DNA of 5,342 bases from Acidaminobacter sp. (lineage in GTDB: Bacteria; Bacillota_A; Clostridia; Peptostreptococcales; Acidaminobacteraceae): NCBI GenBank assembly GCA_009881125.1, contig WXFH01000167.1, positions 1 through 5,342 on the forward strand, written 5' to 3'. This document shows positions 1-5,282 of the stretch, in pieces. The notes below the pieces were generated by a model that had not been told where the DNA came from, searched no databases, and was given only the letters and a program-made list of their open reading frames with translations. The position numbers and the translations under genes were made by a program. Each line of letters opens with the position of its first letter. The stretch's first letter is position 1.

Positions 1-18
1 GGTTTTCATCCTTTCGAC

Positions 19-59
19 ACTTTGATAGTCCGCCAAGTCGCTTTGCTGACTATCAAAGT
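19..59. repeat. 12-bp perfect inverted repeat with 17-nt spacer
   Basis: The arms ACTTTGATAGTC (19-30) and GACTATCAAAGT (48-59) are exact reverse complements separated by 17 nt. Neither side has a T tract, so it does not look like an intrinsic terminator. It could be a REP-like palindrome, a recombination site, or the edge of a mobile element cut by the window boundary. Bases 1-144 contain no other gene I can support; every frame is interrupted by stops or lacks a ribosome binding site. Confidence 0.6.
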
Positions 60-144
60 ACTTTGTTTAAACCTATTGTCTCATGGCGAAGTACTATTTT
101 AAATCCATGCAATTATTGACCGCTTACCTTATTCTTATAGTGAA

Positions 145-504
145 ATGGAGATTTTAAGTAATAAGTTTGCTTATCCAAGTTCTCAAACATTTTATCATGA
201 AGTAACTAAACTCGAAGAAGTTGATGATAAGAGTCTTTCAACTGCATTGATACTTGGTTCACTACTTTATGGTGGTCCAAGTGCAAAATAGTTTTCAGGT
301 TCTGTAGCAACATTTGACTTAGCAGAAGTCTGGTTTTCAGAACAACCTAAATTGGTAGAAGGTCAATATTATAAGAATTATGTATACTATAGTGGTGGGA
401 AGCAGTACGTTCAAACTACTGTATGGCAGACAAAGACTACTTATTTAAATAATGAAACTCCAATATACTCTGGAACTGTTTCAAGATATCTTCCGTCATT
501 CTAG
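145..504 (+). pseudogene. Decayed small-protein gene with an in-frame TAG
   Basis: One reading frame from ATG 145 to TAG 502-504 (119 codons) looks coding throughout but is broken by TAG at 289-291, codon 49. Restoring it by a single transition (CAG, Gln) would give a continuous product rich in Tyr, Thr, Ser and Gly after the break (for example YYKNYVYYSGGKQYVQTTVW), the look of a beta-rich exported protein. No Met codon follows the TAG, so the second part cannot restart at ATG. ATG 145 has no ribosome binding site, and the frame stays open upstream to a stop at 100-102, so the true 5' part, probably with a signal peptide, appears lost. The gene ends 22 bp before the next small membrane-protein gene, so the two were probably co-transcribed. 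I do not recognise the family. A sequencing error at 289 or a TAG-recoding context cannot be excluded. Confidence 0.6.
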
Positions 505-526
505 ATAATAAAATAGGTGATTAATT

Positions 527-784
527 ATGAAAAGAAAGCTACTACTAATACATTTGACATCATTAACTGTAATTACGATAAGCCTATATTTATCATTTCA
601 TTTTGATGACTCAATATCTTTCGTATCAATGTTGTTATATTCAGTGATTCTTGTATCAGGTTGGATACTTCAGACAACATTATACTTCATGAAAAGAGAT
701 GTATTAGACAAAAAAAAACTCACTATAGAGTTAGTAGTTTTCTTCATTATCTTCACAATTTGGTATATAGGAAAAAGAATTTAA
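527..784 (+). CDS. Small three-helix membrane protein, unknown function
   Basis: This 85-residue protein starts at ATG 527 behind AGGTGA (515-520) with 6-nt spacing. Three hydrophobic segments are visible, at about residues 5-26, 30-54 and 65-82. They are joined by a short acidic turn (HFDDS) and a strongly basic loop (MKRDVLDKKK), and the protein ends in KRI, so nearly all of it is membrane-embedded. There is no catalytic motif and I do not recognise a family. It lies 22 bp after the broken gene at 145-504, which may have encoded an exported product, and is closed by its own terminator. Small polytopic proteins paired with a secreted protein gene are often immunity or export helpers of bacteriocin-like systems, but here that is only an inference from layout. 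Its partner is broken, so it may now be an orphan. Confidence 0.7.
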   Translation: MKRKLLLIHLTSLTVITISLYLSFHFDDSISFVSMLLYSVILVSGWILQTTLYFMKRDVLDKKKLTIELVVFFIIFTIWYIGKRI

Positions 785-811
785 GATGGGCTGAATCAAC
801 CCATCTTTTTT
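783..811 (+). terminator. Intrinsic terminator after the small membrane protein gene
   Basis: AAGATGGG (783-790) pairs perfectly with CCCATCTT (800-807) around a 9-nt loop and runs into six T residues (806-811). The stem includes the last two bases of the stop codon of the 527-784 gene, so transcription ends immediately after it. The following 812-954 is AT-rich, with no supported gene. Confidence 0.9.
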
Positions 812-954
812 AATACCAAGTTAAATGTTCATTGTCATAGTAAAACGACTTCATACTTTAAGATGTTATTTCCATATTCAAGTATTTAGAAGATATACTT
901 TCAAATAGGTGATCAGTTGTTATCTTGTTGCAGAATAAATATCCCTACTTCAAA

Positions 955-996
955 CCACTAGTCATTCAATCCATTTGAACAGCAGTGGCTTTTTTT
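955..996 (+). terminator. Probable + strand terminator between convergent units
   Basis: CCACT (955-959) pairs with AGTGG (984-988), and TTCAA (965-969) pairs with TTGAA (975-979), leaving a 5-nt loop and a small internal bulge of similar size on both sides. C989 and seven T residues (990-996) follow, which fits a + strand terminator. It lies just past the 3' end of the minus-strand recombinase remnant, so it sits between convergent units. On the minus strand the hairpin is followed only by TTT, so termination in that direction would be weak. Confidence 0.5.
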
Positions 997-998
997 CT

Positions 999-1787
999 TT
1001 ACCCCTCAACCTCCGTCCCATCCTTAAAACAAAACCTCAAGTCCCCATCCTCCAGCACCACCACCTTCTCGAGTATCAAAGTCCAGAGCCTTTCATCAAA
1101 CTCATCAAGTACCCTTTCACAGCCTTCAATATCCCTAATAAGCTCTTTAAGCGTATGGCTCCGGCTTTGCCTCTCACTTTTCATTTCTTCAAGTTCCCTA
1201 ACCCTTTCAGTTGCCTTCTCATGCCGCGCCACGTAACCCACGTGCTGCTTTTTCCACTCGTCTTGACTCATGGCTTTATGGGCATTTTCGTAAATCTTCG
1301 ACGACGGCTGCTATCTCGTCATGCAGTTTATCGATTTCCTCGTCGATCTTCGTGTTATCGGCAAGATGTTCAATTGCGATTTCACAGTTCTTGATCAGTT
1401 CTTCCTTAACGCCGAACAGGTTGTTAAAGGCCGTTACAAATTTCTCTTTAACTTCATCTTCTGTGACATATGGGGTAGAGCATCTGTTTACCCCTTTATA
1501 CTTATCATTACACCGCCAGATTGTCTTACGATGCTTGGTGTTGGAAGCCCAGACCTTTGGACCGTAGTATCCACCACATTCAGAGCAGACGAGCTTAGCT
1601 GATAGTGGATTCTGACATCCGTTTGGCCGGCCGAGTTTTTTTCGCCTCTGGAGTTCATTTGCACTACTTCAAACTCATCTGGTGAGATGATGGCGGGGTG
1701 GCTGTTCTGGACGTAGTATCGTGGGGCTTCGCCTTCGTTGATTTTGACTTTTTTTGTCAAGAAATCAACTGTGATTTTTTTCTGGAA
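999..1787 (-). pseudogene. Large serine recombinase, C-terminal remnant with two frameshifts
   Basis: Read on the minus strand, three frames join into about 263 codons of the C-terminal half of a large serine (resolvase/invertase-type) recombinase. Segment A (about 1787-1656) is the end of the Recombinase domain, with KITVDFLTKK and NSHPAIISPDEFEVVQ. Segment B (1656-1279) carries the zinc ribbon (CSECGGYYG, then WRCND and RCSTPYVTEDEV), giving the four expected Cys, then the start of the coiled coil; its frame ends at TAA (1278-1276). Segment C (1292-999) is the rest of the coiled coil and the typical end, FDERLWTLILEKVVVLEDGD. The A/B break fits loss of one G (ATGGAACTC to ATGAACTC, near 1656); the B/C break fits one extra T near 1293. 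The N-terminal catalytic domain with the nucleophilic Ser is absent: homology stops near 1787. Base composition is visibly richer in G+C than both flanks. It must be inactive and is probably debris of an integrated element. Confidence 0.88.
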
Positions 1788-1805
1788 ACACCCACAACAA
1801 TTGAT

Positions 1806-1863
1806 AAAATGCACCCTCCCTTTCAAATGTTCAACGAATTGAAGGAAGAGAAGGGTGCATTTT
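1806..1863. repeat. Long hairpin with 12-bp perfect arms, terminator-like on +
   Basis: AAAATGCACCCT (1806-1817) and AGGGTGCATTTT (1852-1863) are perfect reverse complements. A second paired layer inside (CCTTTCAA, 1819-1826, with TTGAAGG, 1839-1845, one bulge) makes the whole 58 bp fold on itself. On the + strand it is followed by further T-rich sequence (TTTTTGTTTTG), so it could be a terminator. It lies about 20 bp beyond the point where recombinase homology stops, so it may instead mark an element end or deletion scar. Confidence 0.6.
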
Positions 1864-1884
1864 TGTTTTGAGGGATGCATTTTG
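1852..1884. repeat. Imperfect direct repeat of the hairpin's right arm
   Basis: AGGGTGCATTTT (1852-1863) recurs 19 bp later as AGGGATGCATTTT (1871-1883), differing by one inserted A. The third copy makes the hairpin look like part of a repeated end structure rather than a simple terminator. Function unknown. Confidence 0.45.
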
Positions 1885-1980
1885 TTAAATATTTCCTTTA
1901 TTGATTAATATTTTAATTAATGATACACAATATTCCCTTCGCATTACGTTAATATTTGCACCTCTATTTTACTAAGCTCC

Positions 1981-2466
1981 TTACCAATTATCAAAAATAA
2001 GTTCTTCAATGTCATTAACATAAAAATATGTTACAACTCCATTGTCTATTTCAATTTGTCCGCTCTGAGTAATATCTAGGACATTATTCCCATTCGAATC
2101 GAGAATATTCAAATGTAAAGTAAAGTTTTTTCTTTTATTATTTAAGTTAATTAATTCTAGGTTAGCAATCTCAATAGAATAACCTTTTTCATATGCTGGC
2201 AACTCAAAATTATATGGCAAGCGGTGCTTAATTAGTGTATTGATAACCTCTTGAGTGCAGATCTTTTCAAAGTCTGAATAGTATTTTTCTATTGACTCCA
2301 GTGGACCTTCTGTAGAGTCGTTTAGAGTCTGCAATCGTTGATTCTTATTAATAGAATAAAAATAGTCAAAAAAAGTAAGTTCTAATGAGTTTGCATCATT
2401 ATCTCTAAAACAAAAAAATATTAAGGTAAGCAAGGCAACTAAAATCATCGCTATCTTTATTTTCAT
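1981..2466 (-). CDS. Small exported or membrane-anchored protein, unknown function
   Basis: This is a 161-residue protein. Residues 1-20 are a short basic start (MKIK) plus a hydrophobic stretch rich in Leu, Ile and Phe, fitting a signal anchor or signal peptide. No lipobox is present: the Cys at 19 is preceded by FF. The exported part is acidic and soluble-looking: helix-rich to about residue 80 (FFDYFYSINKNQ, IEKYYSDFEKI), then alternating strands (YSIEIANLELINL, NFTLHLNILD, GQIEIDNGVVTYFYV). This helices-then-sheet order resembles the NTF2-like/cystatin-like folds of many small secreted or lipoprotein domains, but I cannot assign a family. The ATG follows a modest GTAGGGA Shine-Dalgarno. 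It lies 104 bp downstream of the 2571-3077 gene on the same strand, so it may share its transcript. Codon use is very AT-rich. No GC-rich terminator follows; 1881-1980 is AT-rich. Confidence 0.75.
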   Translation of the reverse strand: MKIKIAMILVALLTLIFFCFRDNDANSLELTFFDYFYSINKNQRLQTLNDSTEGPLESIEKYYSDFEKICTQEVINTLIKHRLPYNFELPAYEKGYSIEIANLELINLNNKRKNFTLHLNILDSNGNNVLDITQSGQIEIDNGVVTYFYVNDIEELIFDNW

Positions 2467-2570
2467 TTTTCCCTACTTTCTGAAAATAAGATTTTATCGA
2501 TTTTTTAAAAATAAAATATCTTCAATGCATGAGGTTAACCTTTTTATTGTAAAATCTCCCTAAGTTGTGA

Positions 2571-3077
2571 TTATCTGAATCTAAAACCAGGCATTAAGTT
2601 ACTGTTTTCAACACCATAGTACTGAGTATTATACAATGCTGCACCAGTAATGTTGATCGGATAATTCACTGTATAATCTATGCCATATTTACCAATGTTT
2701 AAACCAATAGTAGGATCCCATTGAGTTATTACAACTGTATAACATCCAGAACATTGAAAACAAGACCCTCTATTAATATACCAAGTTGATCCTTGAGCTC
2801 CCAATGATACCCATCCATACCCATGAGATACCATATCGTGATAGGGTAATCCATTGCAAATATCGTCAACTCTTTCTAAAGCAGTAAATTCATTATTTTC
2901 TATCGAAGTGCCATTTAAGATTGACAATTCATAAAATGGCAAGTTTGATATATTATCTGAAAAAGCAAATCCACAAATTGAAAAAAACAATAACGAAATG
3001 CCCATTGAAACATAAATTCTTTTTATCGTCATATATGGGTACCGATTTTTTCTTTTTAAATTCAATTTTTGAATCAA
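2571..3077 (-). CDS. Small secreted Cys-containing protein (CxxCxxC), unknown function
   Basis: This 168-residue protein starts at TTG (3077-3075), chosen because a near-perfect AGGAGG (3090-3085) sits 7 nt upstream; ATG codons at residues 16 and 25 lack such a site. The N terminus is a long basic region (Lys/Arg at 4, 8-10, 12, 19, 20), then a hydrophobic core (about 21-39) and a plausible signal peptidase I site after A38-F39-S40. The mature part (about 128 aa) is rich in Gly, Tyr, Asn and Ile. It has four Cys: C74, and C106, C109, C112 in the motif CFQCSGC, next to aromatic patches (GYGWVSLG, TWYINRG). The C terminus ends in MPGFRFR. The closely spaced Cys could form disulfides outside the cell or bind a metal; neither can be decided here. 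I do not recognise the family. It is followed by the second exported protein gene on the same strand, and an IS sits 99 bp upstream of its start. Confidence 0.78.
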   Translation of the reverse strand: MIQKLNLKRKNRYPYMTIKRIYVSMGISLLFFSICGFAFSDNISNLPFYELSILNGTSIENNEFTALERVDDICNGLPYHDMVSHGYGWVSLGAQGSTWYINRGSCFQCSGCYTVVITQWDPTIGLNIGKYGIDYTVNYPINITGAALYNTQYYGVENSNLMPGFRFR

Positions 3078-3084
3078 TTTAGTT

Positions 3085-3090
3085 CCTCCT
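3085..3090 (-). promoter_or_regulatory. Strong ribosome binding site selecting a TTG start
   Basis: On the minus strand AGGAGG (within AGAGGAGGAAC) lies 7 nt before TTG 3077-3075. It is the best Shine-Dalgarno on this strand and argues for TTG over the internal ATGs at residues 16 and 25 of the secreted protein. Confidence 0.8.
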
Positions 3091-3176
3091 CTTCAAATCG
3101 AAATAGAAAAATATGTAATGTTCGTGGGGCGTAATGATATTAAAACCAAAAGAAAGTTGAATAAGTCATAGTTAAT

Positions 3177-3206
3177 TGTCAACTTCCATCAAAAAATGTG
3201 ACTAAA
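3177..3206 (+). repeat. Left terminal inverted repeat of the IS
   Basis: This 30-bp arm consists of a 12-bp tip TGTCAACTTCCA, two variable bases (TC), six A and the inner motif TGTGACTAAA. It matches the right end except at the variable position, where the right end has a single G. Confidence 0.92.
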
Positions 3207-3223
3207 CAGAAAATAATCAGCTA

Positions 3224-3265
3224 AAGCCCGTATTTCTGCGGATTTGCTTGCAAAGATACGGGCTT
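3224..3265 (+). promoter_or_regulatory. Subterminal hairpin overlapping the transposase promoter
   Basis: AAGCCCGTAT (3224-3233) and ATACGGGCTT (3256-3265) are perfect complements. The loop has its own small inverted repeat, TTTGC (3243-3247) with GCAAA (3250-3254). No T tract follows. The structure overlaps the -35 and spacer of the promoter at 3248-3276. In RNA it would form only on transcripts entering from outside the IS, since the IS's own transcript starts downstream. This is the layout of a guard against read-through activation. Confidence 0.6.
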
Positions 3266-3276
3266 AATGTTATACT
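3248..3276 (+). promoter_or_regulatory. Transposase promoter with extended -10
   Basis: The -35 TTGCAA (3248-3253, 4/6 to consensus) is separated by 17 bp from the -10 TATACT (3271-3276, 5/6), which is preceded by TG at 3268-3269 (TGTTATACT), a classical extended -10. The predicted start of transcription is near 3283, about 32 nt before the transposase ATG. Confidence 0.7.
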
Positions 3277-3279
3277 GTA

Positions 3280-3301
3280 TTTAGTCACATATGTTACTAA
3301 A
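3280..3301. promoter_or_regulatory. Operator-like palindrome made of the terminal-repeat motif
   Basis: TTTAGTCACAT (3280-3290) is followed head to head by ATGTTACTAAA (3291-3301), a 22-bp palindrome with one mismatched pair. The left half is identical to the inner motif of both terminal repeats (3196-3206 inverted, and 5314-5324). It lies directly after the -10 and over the predicted +1, where a bound protein would block transcription. The likely ligand is the transposase itself. Confidence 0.6.
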
Positions 3302-3303
3302 AA

Positions 3304-3308
3304 GGAGG
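3304..3308 (+). promoter_or_regulatory. Ribosome binding site fixing the transposase start at 3315
   Basis: GGAGG (in AAAAAGGAGGACG) lies 6 nt before ATG 3315. The upstream in-frame ATG at 3291 sits at the centre of the palindrome, has no ribosome binding site, and would contain this Shine-Dalgarno inside its coding sequence, so it is not the start. Confidence 0.85.
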
Positions 3309-3314
3309 ACGAAA

Positions 3315-5021
3315 ATGTACCTCGATTTTCTAGTCAAAATACCAGAAGTAACAGGTAAAATTACCTACAGAAAACGAGACGACTCCTGTTATGTTTATTA
3401 TGAGTATGATAGGATCTATGATCCTTCACGGAAATTTACGAACGTAAAAAGAGCGATGATTGGTAAACAATCCAAAGCAGATCATCTTATGATGCAGCCA
3501 AATCAAAACTACCTGAAGTTCTTCCCGGAAGTAGAGCTTCCCGAAGAAAAGGACAGGTCATTAAGAAGCAGTTGTTTGCGAGTCGGGACATATATCGTTC
3601 TCCAAAAACTTATCAGAGAAAGCGGAATCCCAGACATGCTCAGCCGAGATTTTAGTAAAAAAGATGTAGGGTTGTTCGTGGACATGGCAGCCTATTCCAT
3701 TATTACGGAAAGTAACGCTGCCCAGTACTATCCAGATTATGCCTATAATCATGCGCTATTTACCACAGATATGAGGATTTACAGTGATTCCAAGGTTTCA
3801 GATTTTTTTAAAAACATAACGGATGATCAGAGTGTAGGATTTTTGAATTCATGGAACGAATCAAAAGATCACAGAGAAAAGATCTATATCTCCTATGATT
3901 CAACAAATAAGAATTGTCAGGCTGGAGATATCGAAATGCTTGAGTATGGCAATGCCAAAGTAGATCAGGGATCTCCAATTTTCAATTATTCAATAGCTTA
4001 TGACACGAGAAACAAGGAACCACTTTTTTACGAAGCCTACCCAGGAAGTATAAATGACGTGTCTCAGCTTCAGTTTATGCTGGATAAAGCAAAAGGATAC
4101 GGCTATAGGAAGATAGGTTTTATACTGGATCGTGGTTACTTCGGCAAGAGAAATATTGAGTACATGGATCAGTGTGGTTATAGCTTTGTTATCATGGTCA
4201 AGGGAATGGCATCACTCGTAAATCAGCTAATTCTGAAGCATAAAGGATCATTTGAGAAGAAGAGACTCCATCATATCAGTGAATACAGAGTTTATGGCAT
4301 GACAGTAAAGAAAAAGCTGTATGCTACGGATGAAAAAGATCGCTATTTTCATATCTATCATAGTATTGATAAGGAAAGTGCAGAGCGCAATATACTGGAG
4401 AACCGGATTGATGAGATGACAAAATTCATGAAACGTCATGCCAATGAAATGCGTGAATTTGGTGCGGGATTCGAGAGGTATTTTGAACTCTACTATGATG
4501 AACAAAAGAAGACGTTTCTGTTTCCTGTTGAGAAAGCAGGCGTAATAGAAAGCGAGATTGATTTATGCGGATATTTCTGCATCATAACCTCGGAAAAGAT
4601 GACTGCAAAAGAAGCTATTGATCTATATAAAAGTCGTGATGTTTCAGAAAAGCTATTCCGGGGTGATAAGTCGTATCTTGGTAATAAGAGTCTTCGTGTG
4701 CACTCAGATGAATCGGCATCAGCAAAGATATTTATAGAATTTATTGCGCTGATCATCAGAAGCAAGATCTATACAAGTCTCAAAGAAGAAATGAACAAAA
4801 TAGATAAAAGGCCGAACTTTATGACGGTCCCTGCGGCAATAAAGGAACTTGAAAAAATTGAGATGGTTAGACAGCTGGACAATGTTTATAGACTGGACCA
4901 TGCCGTTACAGCAACTCAGAAGACAATACTTAAAGCCTTCGGAATAGACGTTTCATATGTAAAATACAAAGCTGATGAAATAAGTGAAGCGCTTACGAAT
5001 GCAGAAAAAAATTACAAATAA
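3315..5021 (+). CDS. IS4-superfamily DDE transposase
   Basis: This 568-residue DDE (RNase H-fold) transposase would bind the IS ends and catalyse cut-and-paste transposition. The catalytic triad is visible: first Asp at D195 in YISYDSTN, second Asp at D272 in FILDRGYFGKRN, and Glu at E445 within YKSRDVSEKLFRGDK. The latter gives the exact Y-x2-R-x3-E-x6-K signature of the IS4 superfamily (Y438, R441, E445, K452). Residues 1-90 form a basic, Tyr-rich N-terminal region probably used for DNA binding. About 290-430, between D272 and E445, is a long insertion that includes a charged helical part (ESAERNILENRIDEMTKFM). The C-terminal 60 residues are again basic. Length fits full-size members, with no stop or frameshift. 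The start at 3315 is set by GGAGG six nt upstream. The gene has its own extended -10 promoter with an operator-like palindrome, and the small coiled-coil gene follows 15 bp after its stop. Confidence 0.93.
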   Translation: MYLDFLVKIPEVTGKITYRKRDDSCYVYYEYDRIYDPSRKFTNVKRAMIGKQSKADHLMMQPNQNYLKFFPEVELPEEKDRSLRSSCLRVGTYIVLQKLIRESGIPDMLSRDFSKKDVGLFVDMAAYSIITESNAAQYYPDYAYNHALFTTDMRIYSDSKVSDFFKNITDDQSVGFLNSWNESKDHREKIYISYDSTNKNCQAGDIEMLEYGNAKVDQGSPIFNYSIAYDTRNKEPLFYEAYPGSINDVSQLQFMLDKAKGYGYRKIGFILDRGYFGKRNIEYMDQCGYSFVIMVKGMASLVNQLILKHKGSFEKKRLHHISEYRVYGMTVKKKLYATDEKDRYFHIYHSIDKESAERNILENRIDEMTKFMKRHANEMREFGAGFERYFELYYDEQKKTFLFPVEKAGVIESEIDLCGYFCIITSEKMTAKEAIDLYKSRDVSEKLFRGDKSYLGNKSLRVHSDESASAKIFIEFIALIIRSKIYTSLKEEMNKIDKRPNFMTVPAAIKELEKIEMVRQLDNVYRLDHAVTATQKTILKAFGIDVSYVKYKADEISEALTNAEKNYK

Positions 5022-5027
5022 GAGAGG
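5022..5027 (+). promoter_or_regulatory. Ribosome binding site choosing the second ATG of the small gene
   Basis: GAGAGG directly abuts ATG 5028, leaving no room for it to serve that codon, but stands 9 nt before the in-frame ATG 5037. The latter is therefore the better start. Confidence 0.7.
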
Positions 5028-5036
5028 ATGCGAAAC

Positions 5037-5267
5037 ATGGCGAGAACGGTTGGAATGGATGCGTTGGAACAAAAGATTGAAAAGGCGCAATCGGATGTGG
5101 TAAAGGCAAAGGCGAAGTACGATGCGGCACTTGCAACATTAAAAGATCTGATGGACAAACGCGATGCGTTAAAGCGTGATGAACTTATCGCTGCTATTAT
5201 GAAAAGTGATAAATCCTACGACCAAATCCTTCAATTTATACAACCAACTGATCAAGAAAAAGAATAG
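5037..5267 (+). CDS. IS-borne 76-aa coiled-coil protein, possible transposition accessory
   Basis: The protein is short, highly charged and without signal or membrane segments. Residues about 7-47 form one long amphipathic helix with heptad-like spacing and many Lys, Ala, Asp and Glu (DALEQKIEKAQSDVVKAKAK), predicted to be a coiled coil. A smaller helical tail follows (RDELIAAIMKSDKSYDQILQFI) and then a polar end. The layout resembles small coiled-coil families of mobile elements such as DUF4315-type proteins of conjugative transposons, but assignment is not certain. The start at ATG 5037 is preferred because the GAGAGG box touches the ATG at 5028. It lies 15 bp after the transposase stop, inside the terminal repeats and before the shared terminator, so it is probably co-transcribed and moves with the IS. 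It could bind the transposase, bridge the ends, or modulate expression; none of this is shown by the sequence. Confidence 0.8.
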   Translation: MARTVGMDALEQKIEKAQSDVVKAKAKYDAALATLKDLMDKRDALKRDELIAAIMKSDKSYDQILQFIQPTDQEKE

Positions 5268-5282
5268 GCTGAAGACAACAAA

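Noticed and set aside
975..1602. Several overlapping + strand open frames
   Set aside because: They lie antisense to the serine recombinase remnant, whose three minus-strand segments show clear family motifs; the + frames have Ser/Pro/Phe-rich, non-protein-like content and no ribosome binding sites.
1633..1658. A-AAA-AAC slippery heptamer near the recombinase frame break, suggesting programmed -1 frameshifting
   Set aside because: The -1 frame already carries family-like residues (ELQRRKK) upstream of the heptamer, so a one-base deletion near 1656 explains the break better; the catalytic domain is also missing and a second frameshift follows.
1488..1880. Minus-strand 130-codon frame taken as a separate gene
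   Set aside because: Its middle is recombinase segment A, but it starts inside the 1806-1863 hairpin and, after about 1656, continues in the wrong frame; it is part of the pseudogene, not a gene.
1903..1925. ATTAAT repeats as a terminator for the 1981-2466 gene
   Set aside because: The possible stem is only six A/T pairs with no G/C, too weak to call.
2532..2541. AGGTTAACCT perfect palindrome between the two minus-strand genes
   Set aside because: It is too short and loop-free to be a terminator, and with no other supporting signal an operator role is not supported.
3151..3187. AAGTTGA (3154-3160) facing TCAACTT at the IS tip, as if a second IS end lay outside
   Set aside because: Only 7 bp match and the similarity does not continue into the rest of the terminal repeat; probably chance in AT-rich DNA.
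3291..3314. Upstream ATG as the transposase start
   Set aside because: It has no ribosome binding site, lies at the centre of the operator-like palindrome, and the GGAGG at 3304-3308 clearly serves ATG 3315.
3561..4901. Four minus-strand open frames inside the transposase gene
   Set aside because: They are antisense to an intact, motif-bearing transposase and lack ribosome binding sites or recognisable protein features.
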